NCBI GenBank assembly: GCA_003556605.1
Contig: PWQX01000228.1
Coordinates: forward strand, 1-39,702
Length of the DNA stretch: 39,702 bases
Direction of reading: 5' to 3'
Origin: Spirochaetaceae bacterium
GTDB taxonomy: Bacteria; Spirochaetota; Spirochaetia; DSM-27196; SLAA01
The translations under genes and the position numbers were made by a program. Numbering within the stretch: the first letter of the stretch is position 1; each line of letters starts with the position of its first letter. This document shows positions 15,473 through 24,058 of the stretch, in pieces. The notes under the pieces were generated by a model. It did no database searches. It saw only the letters and a list, made by a program, of their open reading frames with translations, and was not told where the DNA came from.

Positions 15473-16999
15473 GTGGAACTACCGGGACCATGGGAACCAC
15501 CGTATATTTTGGCGACACGCAGGCAGGCACGGCAAGTTGCCGGAATGCTGAGCCAAAGGCCCGACCTCACCGCCGAGACTACCGAGTTCCTGCAGCGCTT
15601 CCGGCAGTTTGTGGACACGCACGCTGTTCCGAAGCCGGTTTCGCTGGGCCGCCTGCCGAAGCGGATTGACCTCACGCTGTTCGCGCTGCCGGTGCGCGCC
15701 GATAACGCCGGGCGAGCGTTGCCGCGTGCGCTCGACGGCGAAGACCCGTTGCAGCCGCTTCGGCGCCTGCGTATGATGTATCATCGTCACGCCCTGCTCG
15801 ATCCAAATCTGTGCTACAGCGACGTAATCGCGCGGCTCCTGGCACGCGATCCGCACACGCGGGACGAGAGCGCCGATGCAGCGCCATCGCTGGTGGAGGC
15901 TGTTCAAACCCAGCGCCGGTTTTTCGAGCAGCTGACCGCGGCATTCGGTCGCTACATTGAAACCAAGGATAAGACCGAAGAGCACGTGCTGCTCAACACC
16001 TGCTACACGCTCTTGGCCTATGACTCCCACAGCGGCCGCATCGACGAGCGCTTGATCGAGACGTTGTATAAGGAGCCGGAAACGTACCTCCGAGGAGACC
16101 TGCAGACCATTCGTGAGCGCCACTGCGGGAAGCTCGCTCGGCTGAAACGGAGCATCGCCGGCCCGATTGTTGCTCGGCAATTGGAGAAGGCAAAACGCGC
16201 CACCGCGCGAACTAGTCTCAAATCGGGGGTGCGCTCCAACCTCATTCGCCATCTCAACGACGCCGCGTCGCCTGATAAGCTGCCGGGCATTGAGGCGCTC
16301 GTGGAGCGGGCCTTGAAGCTGTATCGCGAACACGCACCGAGCAAGGACGTGGTGCGTGTGCAGGGGATCGTACGGAATGCGCTGCAGAAGCACCGGTTCA
16401 TTCATTCGTTTTTCGAGCACCATTTTCTGCAGCCGGAGATTGACGGCTTGTACGCACTCTTGCACGCACCCCGGCAAACCCGCAGTCCCCGCAAGCGCGG
16501 CTCAACCGAAAGTGCGGATCTTGCCGAGAAACTCGTGATCTCGCTGCACCCAACCAAGGATTACTTCGACTTTCTCAAGGCGATTACCTCGGCCGACTGC
16601 ACCTGGTGGCCGAATCTCGCCGGCACCCATCTGCTATCGCCGCACTTTATCAACGTGCGCATGTTTCGCAAGCGCTACTGGATGGGCAACGTGTATCTTC
16701 TCGACTACTCTGAAGAAGCGAATACAATCGTTATAGACCGCATTCAGCTGCAAGACCCCGAAGCCTTTCTCCCGCTTCGCTTCTTCGCAGACTTCATTAC
16801 GCGTTTGGTTGAAGAGCTTGCTCGCGCAGCGCCCGCTTGCCGGATCATCGCCGCCGAGAGCATCAGTAACTCGCCGTTGGCGCAGCAGAGCTTTTTCGCG
16901 AGAACACGCGGCTTAGCGCGCGTTTCGTTTGCATTCGCTGAAGCCGACCAGCACTTTGAGTGCGCGCAGGGACGGCCGCTGGTGGTACTGCACGCGTAG
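15473..16999 (+). CDS. Unrecognised 508-residue soluble protein
   Basis: I do not recognise this family. The start used is GTG 15473, with GAGAAGG a few bases upstream, 16 bp after the beta-lactamase-fold paralogue. No signal peptide or membrane segment is visible. Residues 1-360 are mostly helical, rich in Arg/Leu/Glu, with charged stretches such as RLKRSIAGPIVARQLEKAKR. From about residue 365 the character changes to alternating strands and helices: TWWPNLAGTHLLSPHFINVR, then YWMGNVYLLDYSE, then IVIDRIQLQDP, then a C-terminal SISNSPLAQQSFFARTRGL. That end loosely resembles an acyltransferase (GNAT-like) fold, but no clear acetyl-CoA motif was found. It is last in the S2P operon and converges on the VWA-FHA gene only 12 bp away, with no evident terminator between them. 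Confidence 0.8.
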   Translation: MELPGPWEPPYILATRRQARQVAGMLSQRPDLTAETTEFLQRFRQFVDTHAVPKPVSLGRLPKRIDLTLFALPVRADNAGRALPRALDGEDPLQPLRRLRMMYHRHALLDPNLCYSDVIARLLARDPHTRDESADAAPSLVEAVQTQRRFFEQLTAAFGRYIETKDKTEEHVLLNTCYTLLAYDSHSGRIDERLIETLYKEPETYLRGDLQTIRERHCGKLARLKRSIAGPIVARQLEKAKRATARTSLKSGVRSNLIRHLNDAASPDKLPGIEALVERALKLYREHAPSKDVVRVQGIVRNALQKHRFIHSFFEHHFLQPEIDGLYALLHAPRQTRSPRKRGSTESADLAEKLVISLHPTKDYFDFLKAITSADCTWWPNLAGTHLLSPHFINVRMFRKRYWMGNVYLLDYSEEANTIVIDRIQLQDPEAFLPLRFFADFITRLVEELARAAPACRIIAAESISNSPLAQQSFFARTRGLARVSFAFAEADQHFECAQGRPLVVLHA

Positions 17000-17011
17000 C
17001 TGCTGCGGTAG

Positions 17012-18469
17012 TTAGAGCTGCTTCTTGTTCTTGCCCTTGGCCTCGCCTTTGCCTCCGTCTTTGTCCGGGGTCTTGTGCGGGTCCGCGGCGCCTTCGTCGA
17101 ACACCACAATGGTACCGCCGATATTCAGCACGTCACCGGCTTCAAGGTCCTGCTTGGTGGTCGGCTGATTGTTGACCGCGATTTCGCTGTCGCTCTCCAC
17201 CCGGTACCTGCCGGTCTTCGCGTTGTACAGCACCGTCGCGTGATGCGCCCGCATCTCAGGCGCACCGTGAATCGTGAGGTCGGCGTTGTCGCTGCCGCCA
17301 ATCATGGTTCGGCCTTCCGGCAGCGAGAACATACGCGTTGCCGCGCGCCCGCCGGCCAGCACCTCCAGGTTCGCATCGGAGCGCCTGTTCTGCAATCGCA
17401 GTTGCCGGATCAAGGCCCACAGCGCGAGCGCAAGCACCACCGGCAACAGCGCCCAGAATCCCAGATCTGCCGGAGCAGTGCCCAAGATGGTGCCGGCGAA
17501 GTAGCTCCGCGGGTCGCTCTTCCGTTCTTCGTACTCAACCTGAACGTACTTGCGCTCGGAAGGATCCATTGTCGGGGCATACGAGAGCACGTACTCGCGC
17601 AGCACGCGCTCGCGGATGTCCACATAGACATCAGCCAGCTCGGCGTCATCGCGGGCGTCGTACACCCGTCCCCCGCTCGACCGTGCAATCGTATTGAGGT
17701 TGTCTTCCTGCTCGGTGCCGAAATGAATGCCAAACACCGACACGCCGTCTTCCTCGAGCTGCTCGATGCTCTCGGTATACTCGTAGACATGGGTGCCGTA
17801 CTCGGGGTGCGGTTGCCCGCGGTGCATCGTGAACGGGTAGTTCTCACCGTCGGAAAGCACGATCAACACCTTCCGCCCGCGCGCATCGGCCAACTCTCGT
17901 GAGGCCTCTATTATGCCTTTGTACAGCTCAGTAAATCCTTCGCCGGGTCCCGGACGCCGGATCTCATCGAGCAGCCGCTCAATCTGCAGGCGGCTTTCAA
18001 TCGGCCCGGAGTGCGTACGGTAGAAGGTATTGAACGAGGCGAGCCCAATGCGGTCGCGCGGGTGGTCGACACTGTCAAGGAACACTCGTGTTGCGCGCTT
18101 GGCGTGCGTGATCCGCATCTCTTCCGGGTCATCAGTGCGTTCATCGTCGATGGTGTCGTACATGCTGCCGGAGTTGTCCAGGAGCAGATAAAAAGTGATC
18201 CCGGCGTCGAGATCGGCAACCGTGCTGAATCCAAACGAGCGAATCTCAGTAAATTGTTCTCCGTCGGGGGACTCGTACAGCCGGAAGTCCCGCGCCGAAA
18301 GCCCCTCGGCGGGCACCCCGGCCGGGTCGGTGACCGCAACGTAAACATCAACTTGCTGTCTGGTTAAGAGCCGACCGGGATCAATCTGCGTGATATTCAC
18401 CTCAGCCCAAAGAACCTGCGCCGAGAACACCAGCACCGTCAACAGGCCGAGTTTGCGCACCGTATTCAT
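17012..18469 (-). CDS. Secreted VWA domain protein with membrane anchor and FHA-like domain
   Basis: A protein of 485 residues. It has a signal peptide (1-22, ending VLWA), a von Willebrand factor A domain at about 90-300 with a complete MIDAS start D98-N-S100-G-S102 and later DGENYPF, then a membrane helix near 335-355 (FWALLPVVLALALWALI). A cytoplasmic FHA-like domain follows at about 380-465, with a Lys/Gly-rich tail. The FHA fold is recognisable (RTMIGGSDNADLTI, HHATVLYN, VNNQPTT), but the phosphothreonine-contacting Arg after the first Gly is Gly and the conserved Ser of SxxH is missing. It is last in the kinase operon, 27 bp behind the polytopic FHA protein. The layout suggests a protein that binds a partner outside through a metal site and connects to kinase signalling inside. 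Confidence 0.88.
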   Translation of the reverse strand: MNTVRKLGLLTVLVFSAQVLWAEVNITQIDPGRLLTRQQVDVYVAVTDPAGVPAEGLSARDFRLYESPDGEQFTEIRSFGFSTVADLDAGITFYLLLDNSGSMYDTIDDERTDDPEEMRITHAKRATRVFLDSVDHPRDRIGLASFNTFYRTHSGPIESRLQIERLLDEIRRPGPGEGFTELYKGIIEASRELADARGRKVLIVLSDGENYPFTMHRGQPHPEYGTHVYEYTESIEQLEEDGVSVFGIHFGTEQEDNLNTIARSSGGRVYDARDDAELADVYVDIRERVLREYVLSYAPTMDPSERKYVQVEYEERKSDPRSYFAGTILGTAPADLGFWALLPVVLALALWALIRQLRLQNRRSDANLEVLAGGRAATRMFSLPEGRTMIGGSDNADLTIHGAPEMRAHHATVLYNAKTGRYRVESDSEIAVNNQPTTKQDLEAGDVLNIGGTIVVFDEGAADPHKTPDKDGGKGEAKGKNKKQL

Positions 18470-18496
18470 CTCACCTGCTCCTTATCCGCGCCAAGC

Positions 18497-19393
18497 TCAT
18501 TCGTGCCGGAAAAACAGTTTGGCGCTCCCGATCTTGATAACGTCTTCGTACTTGAGTCGATGCTCGGCAACCGGCCGGTTGTTGACCAACACCGCCGCAG
18601 CCTGTGTGCCGGCGGCCGGCTCTATGTACAACTCGCGATCCTTATATCGCAGCCGAGCGTGGCGCTCGAGCACCTCGCGGTACCCGTTCAAGATGAAGTC
18701 CGCGTCCTGCCCGCTGCCGACAACGGTGCGGCGCTGATTCACCACAAACTCCTTTCCCTTGTAGCGACCGTTCAGGAGTCGCAGAACACCGAACGAGAGC
18801 TGCCGCTCGATCAAGGCATGGAACAACGCAATCGAAGCGCCCAACAGCATCAGACCAACGAACCGTACCAGCGGCGCTTGCTCCATGTGCACGCTACCGT
18901 ACTCTATCACTGCCCCGCCCACAAACCCCCCGAGGAAGCCGCCGGCGACGCCCATCGCCGCCTTCCGCAGCGACCATGCGCGAATGCCCTCGGTGGCGCC
19001 CACGAACAAGCCGAGCACCGCCCAGCCGAGGGCACGCGCCAACGGAAACCCAACTGCACGCAGGTCCTCTTCGCGTACCAGCAGCGACTCGCCGACCACG
19101 AAAAGAACCGCCTGGCCGACAACGAATCCGAGCACGCCGCCCAGTAGACCCAGCCCCGCTCCGGTTGCCGCTCCAATCATGATTCGGCGATCGCTTGCAG
19201 CGATGATACCCTCCGCGGTACCAAGGAACAGCCCGAGCAGCAATCCGAACACCGACCCGGATGCGACACTGAACACCAGGTAGTTCGGAAACCGGGTCTG
19301 CGACGCAACAAAGAGCTCCATAACCGGCCAGACCACCAAGCCGGCCAGCACCCCGAGTCCGCAAATGATCAATCGCTTCCAGAACAGTGTCAT
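18497..19393 (-). CDS. Polytopic membrane protein with C-terminal FHA-like domain
   Basis: A protein of 298 residues. Six or more glycine-rich membrane helices (about 8-195) include repeated units such as GLLLGLFLGTAEGII and AVLGLFVGATEGIR, which look like an internal duplication. The C-terminal 95 residues form an FHA-like domain: RRTVVGSGQDADFIL, VLERHARLRYKD, VLVNNRPV and DVIKIGSAKLFF. As in its operon neighbour, the FHA Arg (here Ser) and the Ser of SxxH (here Leu) are replaced, while the following His and the Asn pair remain. The ATG has GGAGGAG 8 nt upstream. It lies between the Ser/Thr kinase (23 bp) and the VWA-FHA protein (27 bp), so it probably recruits or scaffolds kinase signalling at the membrane. 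The transport function, if any, is unknown. Confidence 0.85.
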   Translation of the reverse strand: MTLFWKRLIICGLGVLAGLVVWPVMELFVASQTRFPNYLVFSVASGSVFGLLLGLFLGTAEGIIAASDRRIMIGAATGAGLGLLGGVLGFVVGQAVLFVVGESLLVREEDLRAVGFPLARALGWAVLGLFVGATEGIRAWSLRKAAMGVAGGFLGGFVGGAVIEYGSVHMEQAPLVRFVGLMLLGASIALFHALIERQLSFGVLRLLNGRYKGKEFVVNQRRTVVGSGQDADFILNGYREVLERHARLRYKDRELYIEPAAGTQAAAVLVNNRPVAEHRLKYEDVIKIGSAKLFFRHE

Positions 19394-19416
19394 CGTGCTT
19401 GCTCCTCCCGGCGGGG

Positions 19417-21030
19417 CTACAGCTCGGAGGCCGGCTCCAGCTCCGCGTGTAACACCAGTTGGGACTGATGAGGCTCAAACCGCAGATTGTACTCCTGCGC
19501 TTGGTAGCCGTCGGCCGAGACCCGGAATCTATAGGCCGATCCGCTCGTCAGCTGATCCTCCCCGAGCTCGTCGATGTTGCGCCATCTGCCGCGCAAGCGC
19601 ACCTCCACGCGGTAGCCGTCGAGCATACGCCTGCCGGTCTGTGCGTCGATCACCCGCACCTGCGCCCGCAACGGCGCCGGAGCAGGCGTGGCAAGCAGCA
19701 CACCTACTACCCGGCCGCCCGCCCACCGCGCCGATTCGCGCTGCTCGCGCCGGGGCGCTACATTGAACGAACGCCAGAACACCGTATCACCTGCCTCGAT
19801 CTTGGCGCGGTACCGCCCGGCGGGAAGATACACGCGTTCGCTTGCCACCACACGATAATCGGCGCTCTCCTGATCCGGACGCTCTCTGAACCCCTCCACC
19901 CGTCTGGGTTCGGTGTTGGCCTCACCGCCGGCGACGGTGAACAGGTAAGCCCGGATCACCAGATCATCAGGCACGCGCCCGTCTTTCTCAATTCGCACCG
20001 CAAGCGTCGCCGCGCCGTATTCATCGGGATTCAGTATCTCGTGGTAGTAGCCGGTGCGGTAGGCGTAACCCGCCAGACCGCCGGCCGCGGCCACCAATAC
20101 CAGCGTCGCCACCGCAAGCACGCGCTTGAACTGCGACGGGCGCACCGGTGGCTGCCAGGAACCGGCGACAAAGCGTTGTAAGCGCACTGCCGGATCCTCG
20201 GCGTGTTTGTAGGCGAGGCGCTTGTCCAGCAGCTTCAGCACCGGCTCCAGCGTCTGGTAGCGCCGTTCGCGCTTAACACGCATGCATCTGCGTATCAGCC
20301 GCGCCGAGAAGCGGCTGATTTTTGGGTTCACCTTACGAGGGCTCGTATACTTCCCGTACTGAACGAGCCGAATCGCCTCCGCGGTCATGCTGCCCGGAAA
20401 GGGCTTCTTGCCGGTCAGCATCTCGTATAGCATCACGCCTATCGAGTACACGTCGGCACGTTTGTCGACACTGTGCGTGCTGTGAAACTGCTCCGGCGGC
20501 ATATATGCCGGCGTACCGAGCGTAGTACCCTCCTTGGTGAGACTGTCGTGCACATCTTCGTGGATGCTGGCGACACCGAAATCCACCAGCTTCACCTGAC
20601 CGGTATTGGCCAAGAGGATGTTGCCCGGTTTTATGTCGCGGTGAACGACCCCGCGCTTGTGTGCGTAGGCCAAGGCGCGACAGGTGTCACGCAGAATAAG
20701 CAACGCGATTTCTTCCGGCAGATAGCGCTCGCGGCGCAGCAACTCGTCGAGCGACACACCGTCAACATACTCCAGGACAATGTGGTAGTACGCACCCTCG
20801 CGGAAGTGATCGTAAACGTCTACGATGTAGTCGCTCTTGAAATCCATCATCAGCTGCGCCTCGCGTTGAAAGCGCTTGCGAATCGCGGCGTCGCCGCGCA
20901 GTGTCAGTTTCTTGATGATGACATAACGGTCAAGAGTGGGATGCTCGGCCTTATACACCGCACCCATCCCGCCCGTTGCCACCTGCGAGACAACTTTGTA
21001 CTTGCCGATCTTACCGGGAAGACGCGCCAT
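19417..21030 (-). CDS. Transmembrane Ser/Thr protein kinase (PknB-like) with extracytoplasmic beta domain
   Basis: A protein of 537 residues. The Hanks-type kinase domain (about 10-275) is intact: P-loop ATGGMGAVY, K40 (VIIKK), catalytic loop V-H-R-D132-I-K-P-G-N137, DFG D150, and an activation segment with TKEGTTLGTPAYMPPEQF, whose threonines are likely autophosphorylation sites. A membrane helix at about 302-325 leads to roughly 210 extracytoplasmic residues of beta-rich character, resembling carboxypeptidase-regulatory or PEGA folds rather than PASTA repeats (RAQVRVIDAQTGRRML, YRFRVSADGYQAQEYNLRF). The ribosome site GGAGG lies 10 nt before the ATG. It is the second gene of the operon, with FHA proteins downstream, which makes those its obvious candidate substrates or partners. 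Confidence 0.94.
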   Translation of the reverse strand: MARLPGKIGKYKVVSQVATGGMGAVYKAEHPTLDRYVIIKKLTLRGDAAIRKRFQREAQLMMDFKSDYIVDVYDHFREGAYYHIVLEYVDGVSLDELLRRERYLPEEIALLILRDTCRALAYAHKRGVVHRDIKPGNILLANTGQVKLVDFGVASIHEDVHDSLTKEGTTLGTPAYMPPEQFHSTHSVDKRADVYSIGVMLYEMLTGKKPFPGSMTAEAIRLVQYGKYTSPRKVNPKISRFSARLIRRCMRVKRERRYQTLEPVLKLLDKRLAYKHAEDPAVRLQRFVAGSWQPPVRPSQFKRVLAVATLVLVAAAGGLAGYAYRTGYYHEILNPDEYGAATLAVRIEKDGRVPDDLVIRAYLFTVAGGEANTEPRRVEGFRERPDQESADYRVVASERVYLPAGRYRAKIEAGDTVFWRSFNVAPRREQRESARWAGGRVVGVLLATPAPAPLRAQVRVIDAQTGRRMLDGYRVEVRLRGRWRNIDELGEDQLTSGSAYRFRVSADGYQAQEYNLRFEPHQSQLVLHAELEPASEL

Positions 21031-21061
21031 GTCGTCGATACCTCCGCGTGCCCTGCGAGTA

Positions 21062-21637
21062 CTACTCCTCGTTCGACCCGCTCTCGTTCTCCGGTCCTGT
21101 CACCGCGCCTTCGCGGGAGACGGTCTTGTTGATCTCAACGAACTCCTCGGTGATAGCGAGCGTTGCGTCGCTGAGTGCTTGTTCCTCGGCCTCGGGTTCC
21201 ATCGTTTCCCTCATCACCGCGAGCTTGAGAATCGGCGAGCTCTTTTGAATCGGGCCAACTTGAAACCGTACCGGCTCGTCGAGCGCAACGTCCGCCGCGA
21301 GCTCAGAGTGCTCGTGCGTCGCAGTGTCGGGCACATCCCGGCGCAAACCGATACTGGCGTACTCAACACTGCGTTTACCGCCGACCAATGGTCCAATGTT
21401 CAAGACCGAACCGGAATACGTCATTGCGAGCGCGCCGCGCTCATCGTCGCTTCCCAATTCATCGACCTCCTCCATCTTCAGGATGTCGATCTTCTCTTCG
21501 AACACGCGCTTCTTCTCAACCCATGCCTGCGCAATCAACTCCACAGACTCCTCGGTATTCGGCAGGCCCGAAGTGCCGGTGATCTGCCTGATGTGGTCTT
21601 GTACCTCTTCGGGTACCTGATCCAGATACGTTCCCAT
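21062..21637 (-). CDS. Unrecognised 191-residue protein heading the Ser/Thr kinase operon
   Basis: The ATG at 21637 is supported by a strong GAGGAGG six nt upstream. A longer frame reaches 21820 but its extra residues look like non-coding DNA. The protein is acidic and soluble, with no signal peptide. The helical N-terminus (YLDQVPEEVQDHIRQITGT and VELIAQAWVEKKRVFEEK) is followed by a more strand-like middle (LAMTYSGSVLNIGPLVGGKR) and a Glu-rich tail ending SGSNEE. I know no function. The position 31 bp before the kinase, in a unit otherwise made of kinase and FHA proteins, suggests a substrate or regulator. Several Thr/Ser-rich stretches (DTATHEH, SKTVSRE-like tail) could be phosphorylated, which is inference only. 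Confidence 0.78.
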   Translation of the reverse strand: MGTYLDQVPEEVQDHIRQITGTSGLPNTEESVELIAQAWVEKKRVFEEKIDILKMEEVDELGSDDERGALAMTYSGSVLNIGPLVGGKRSVEYASIGLRRDVPDTATHEHSELAADVALDEPVRFQVGPIQKSSPILKLAVMRETMEPEAEEQALSDATLAITEEFVEINKTVSREGAVTGPENESGSNEE

Positions 21638-21822
21638 CGTGTTCCTCCTCACAGAACGCGCCCGAGATCGAGCCCAAAGCATCGATCTACGGCCGTTCCA
21701 ATCCAATTGTACCTTCAGCACCGGTTGGATTTCCGGGGCGTCCAGGCGATTGTGCACTCGCGTAAGAGCTCGGACACCGCGCGAAGGTCGAGCACGACGG
21801 CGGCTCTCGCAGCTGTGCACCC

Positions 21823-22776
21823 TTAATTCACTACGTTGATCGGCGCCCCATTCTGAAACGCGCGGATGTTCTCAAACGTCGCACGCATGAGCCGCTTGCG
21901 CGCATCAAGCGCCGCCCAAGCAATATGCGGAGTAATGACGACGTTGCGCGCGTGCAACAGCGGATTGCCTTCCGCGATCGGCTCTTCCGATACCACGTCA
22001 ACCGCGGCGGCGCCGATCACGCCCTCATTTAGCGCATCCGCAAGATCCTGCTCCTGCACGAGCTCGCCGCGTGCGGTGTTTATCAGCAGGGCCGTTGGTT
22101 TCATGTAAGCCAGCAGCGCCTTGTTGACGATGCCGGTATTCTGCGGCGTCTGGTTGCAGTGAAACGTCACTACATCACTCTCGGAGACAAGCTCCTCAAG
22201 CTCGGACCACCCCACTTCATAGCTCGAGGGAGCCATGTGACCGATCTCGTGCGCCAGCACTCTCATCTTGAAAGCGCGTGCAAGCTCGCCCACCCTTCGA
22301 CCGATGCGCCCAAACCCAACAATACCGATCGTCTTGCCGGCGAGCTCAGTGAGTGGAGTCCTCCAGAACGAGAAGTCCCCGCTCTTCTGCCATTGCCCGG
22401 CCTTGACCAGCTCAGAGTGCAGCGCGGGCTGCCGGAAGTAGTTGGTAATCACGGCGAATACGTACTCGGCTACTGAATCGGTGGCGTACACCGGGACATT
22501 CGAGACCGGTATGCCCCTCGCACGCGCGGCCGTTACATCAACGACATCGCAGCCGGTTGCGAGGACGCCGATAAGCCGCAGTTTCGGCAGCGCGTCAATG
22601 GTCTCACGCGTAAGCGGTGTTCTGTTCGTGAGTACGATCTCCGCATCCCTCGCGCGAGTCACGACCTGATCCGCCGGCGTACGATCGTGGACCGTGAGCG
22701 TGCCGAGGCGTTCTATCGGGGTCCAGGGATTGTCGCCGGGATTCAGGGTATATCCGTCGAGCACAACAATGTTCAC
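21823..22776 (-). CDS. D-2-hydroxyacid dehydrogenase (hydroxypyruvate/glycerate dehydrogenase type)
   Basis: A cytoplasmic NAD(P)-dependent enzyme of 317 residues, normal length. Start is GTG 22776, with TAGGAG nine nt upstream. The substrate-binding halves flank the nucleotide domain: dinucleotide motif GFGRIGRRVGEL (about 149-160), catalytic Arg in NTARGELV, Glu in VVSEEPI and His in ITPHIAWAA. The set R/E/H is complete. The residues LATGCDVVDV and VPVYATDSVAEYV match glycerate dehydrogenase-like members. The likely reaction is reduction of hydroxypyruvate or a related 2-keto acid; the exact substrate is not decided by sequence. It diverges from the ketopantoate-reductase-family gene, so a linked 2-keto-acid role is possible. 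Confidence 0.93.
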   Translation of the reverse strand: MNIVVLDGYTLNPGDNPWTPIERLGTLTVHDRTPADQVVTRARDAEIVLTNRTPLTRETIDALPKLRLIGVLATGCDVVDVTAARARGIPVSNVPVYATDSVAEYVFAVITNYFRQPALHSELVKAGQWQKSGDFSFWRTPLTELAGKTIGIVGFGRIGRRVGELARAFKMRVLAHEIGHMAPSSYEVGWSELEELVSESDVVTFHCNQTPQNTGIVNKALLAYMKPTALLINTARGELVQEQDLADALNEGVIGAAAVDVVSEEPIAEGNPLLHARNVVITPHIAWAALDARKRLMRATFENIRAFQNGAPINVVN

Positions 22777-22972
22777 GTGCGTCTACTCCTATTGCGCTGT
22801 ATCGAGGTCTGATCGCATGTGGTTTCGTGCGACGCCCCAAGCCTATACCTGTTGCGCACATGCGCGCAACCCTGAGCGGCCGCGGGGCGCGAGAACGGCA
22901 CCGGCATCGTGCGGGCGAACACATCGGGAACCAGATCGGGATATAAGACGGCAGCGCGTAGATCGACGCATC

Positions 22973-23001
22973 TTTCAGAAACGCTCACAACAGCATATAG
23001 T
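22973..23001 (+). promoter_or_regulatory. Possible promoter of the PanE-family gene, giving a leaderless mRNA
   Basis: A weak -35 (TTTCAG, 22973-22978), a 17-bp spacer and a good -10 (TATAGT, 22996-23001). Initiation is expected at about 23008, the first base of the ATG. No ribosome-binding sequence precedes that ATG. Confidence 0.4.
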
Positions 23002-23007
23002 ACCGGT

Positions 23008-23976
23008 ATGAGCAACCAGCGTATGCGTGCACACGAAATCAGGCGCGTAGGTGTTGTCGGGGCCGGCGGCCTCGGCGTGGTTTACGCGGCACAGTTGAAC
23101 ACTGTTACCGACCTGGAGGTGGCGTTTCTTGCGGCCGGCCGGCGAGCCGAGCGCCTGCAGCGCGACGGCGTGATCTTGAACGCCCAACCGGTACCCGTGC
23201 GTGTAGATCACCTGGAACGCAACATCGACCCGTTTGACCTGGTGATCGTAGCGGTCAAACACCCCCAGCTCACTCAGGCCATCGACGAGATGGCGCCGGC
23301 TGTAGGGCCTGACACTCTCATCCTGTCGGTGCTCAACGGCATTGACAGCGAAGAGCGCCTTGCCGAGCGTTACGGGCGGCACCGCATACTGTACGGTGTA
23401 GCGCTCGGGATCGATGCGTTGCGCACCGGCAACCGCATCACCTATAGCTCGCAGGGCACGCTCTTCATCGGCCGCGCGGAGAACGACCCCGCCGACTCCG
23501 CAGTGCGCGCTGTAGCAGAGTTGTTCGAGCGTTGCGGACTCAAGCTCGAAGTTCCCAAAGACATGCTGCGCGTCCTGTGGTGGAAGTTCATGATCAATGT
23601 CGGAATCAACCAGGTTGCCGCTGTCCTAGGCTTACCCTTCGGTAGGTTTCGTGAAAACACGTACGCGATGCGCTTGATGGACAGCGCGATGCTCGAGGTG
23701 GTAACGCTCGCCCGTAAACAGAACATCGATGTGGGGCCCGCGGACGTCGAGAAATGGCACGAAATCATGCAGAGTCTTGCAAGCGACGGAAAACCGTCGA
23801 TGCTGCAGGATATTGAAGCTGAGCGGAAGACCGAGGTGGAAATGCTCGCCGGGACGGTGTTACGGCTCGCCGAAGAGTTCGGCATTCCCGCGCCGCTGAA
23901 CGCGGTGCTGTTCGACATGCTGCGTGCCCGCGAATGTGCCTACGGTGCGGTCCCCACCATCGAGCCCCGCCCCTGA
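23008..23976 (+). CDS. panE: Ketopantoate reductase family (PanE/ApbA) 2-dehydropantoate 2-reductase
   Basis: A cytoplasmic NADPH-dependent enzyme of 322 residues from ATG 23008. A longer open frame to 22909 has no ribosome site and no family similarity before the Rossmann strand. The nucleotide motif is VGVVGAGGLGVVYAAQL. The family lysine region IVAVKHPQLTQA and the core VLWWKFMINVGINQVAAVLG are present, with the conserved Asn/Lys. The C-terminal helical domain includes KPSMLQDIEAERKTEVEML, which is highly characteristic. Reaction: ketopantoate to pantoate in coenzyme A synthesis, although relatives reduce other 2-keto acids. No panB/panC lies near. Transcribed divergently from the D-2-hydroxyacid dehydrogenase. 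Confidence 0.9.
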   Translation: MSNQRMRAHEIRRVGVVGAGGLGVVYAAQLNTVTDLEVAFLAAGRRAERLQRDGVILNAQPVPVRVDHLERNIDPFDLVIVAVKHPQLTQAIDEMAPAVGPDTLILSVLNGIDSEERLAERYGRHRILYGVALGIDALRTGNRITYSSQGTLFIGRAENDPADSAVRAVAELFERCGLKLEVPKDMLRVLWWKFMINVGINQVAAVLGLPFGRFRENTYAMRLMDSAMLEVVTLARKQNIDVGPADVEKWHEIMQSLASDGKPSMLQDIEAERKTEVEMLAGTVLRLAEEFGIPAPLNAVLFDMLRARECAYGAVPTIEPRP

Positions 23977-24058
23977 TTCCGATCAACCGCAGCCAAGACC
24001 TCACAACTGGAACCGGTTCGGCAGTTCTGCGCGGCGGGGTGTACAGCCGGGAGGCTGT

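Noticed and set aside
21638-21820. N-terminal extension of the 191-residue protein to 252 residues
   Set aside because: The extension is Arg-rich and random-looking, and a strong GAGGAGG sits exactly before the internal ATG at 21637.
22909-23007. 33-residue N-terminal extension of the ketopantoate-reductase-family protein
   Set aside because: No ribosome site; the Rossmann strand begins shortly after ATG 23008, and a -10 element lies within the extension.
23977-24058. Terminator between the convergent ketopantoate-reductase-family and HD-GYP genes
   Set aside because: Only a short AACTG/CAGTT stem around GAACCGGTTC is visible, with no U-run; not enough to support a call.
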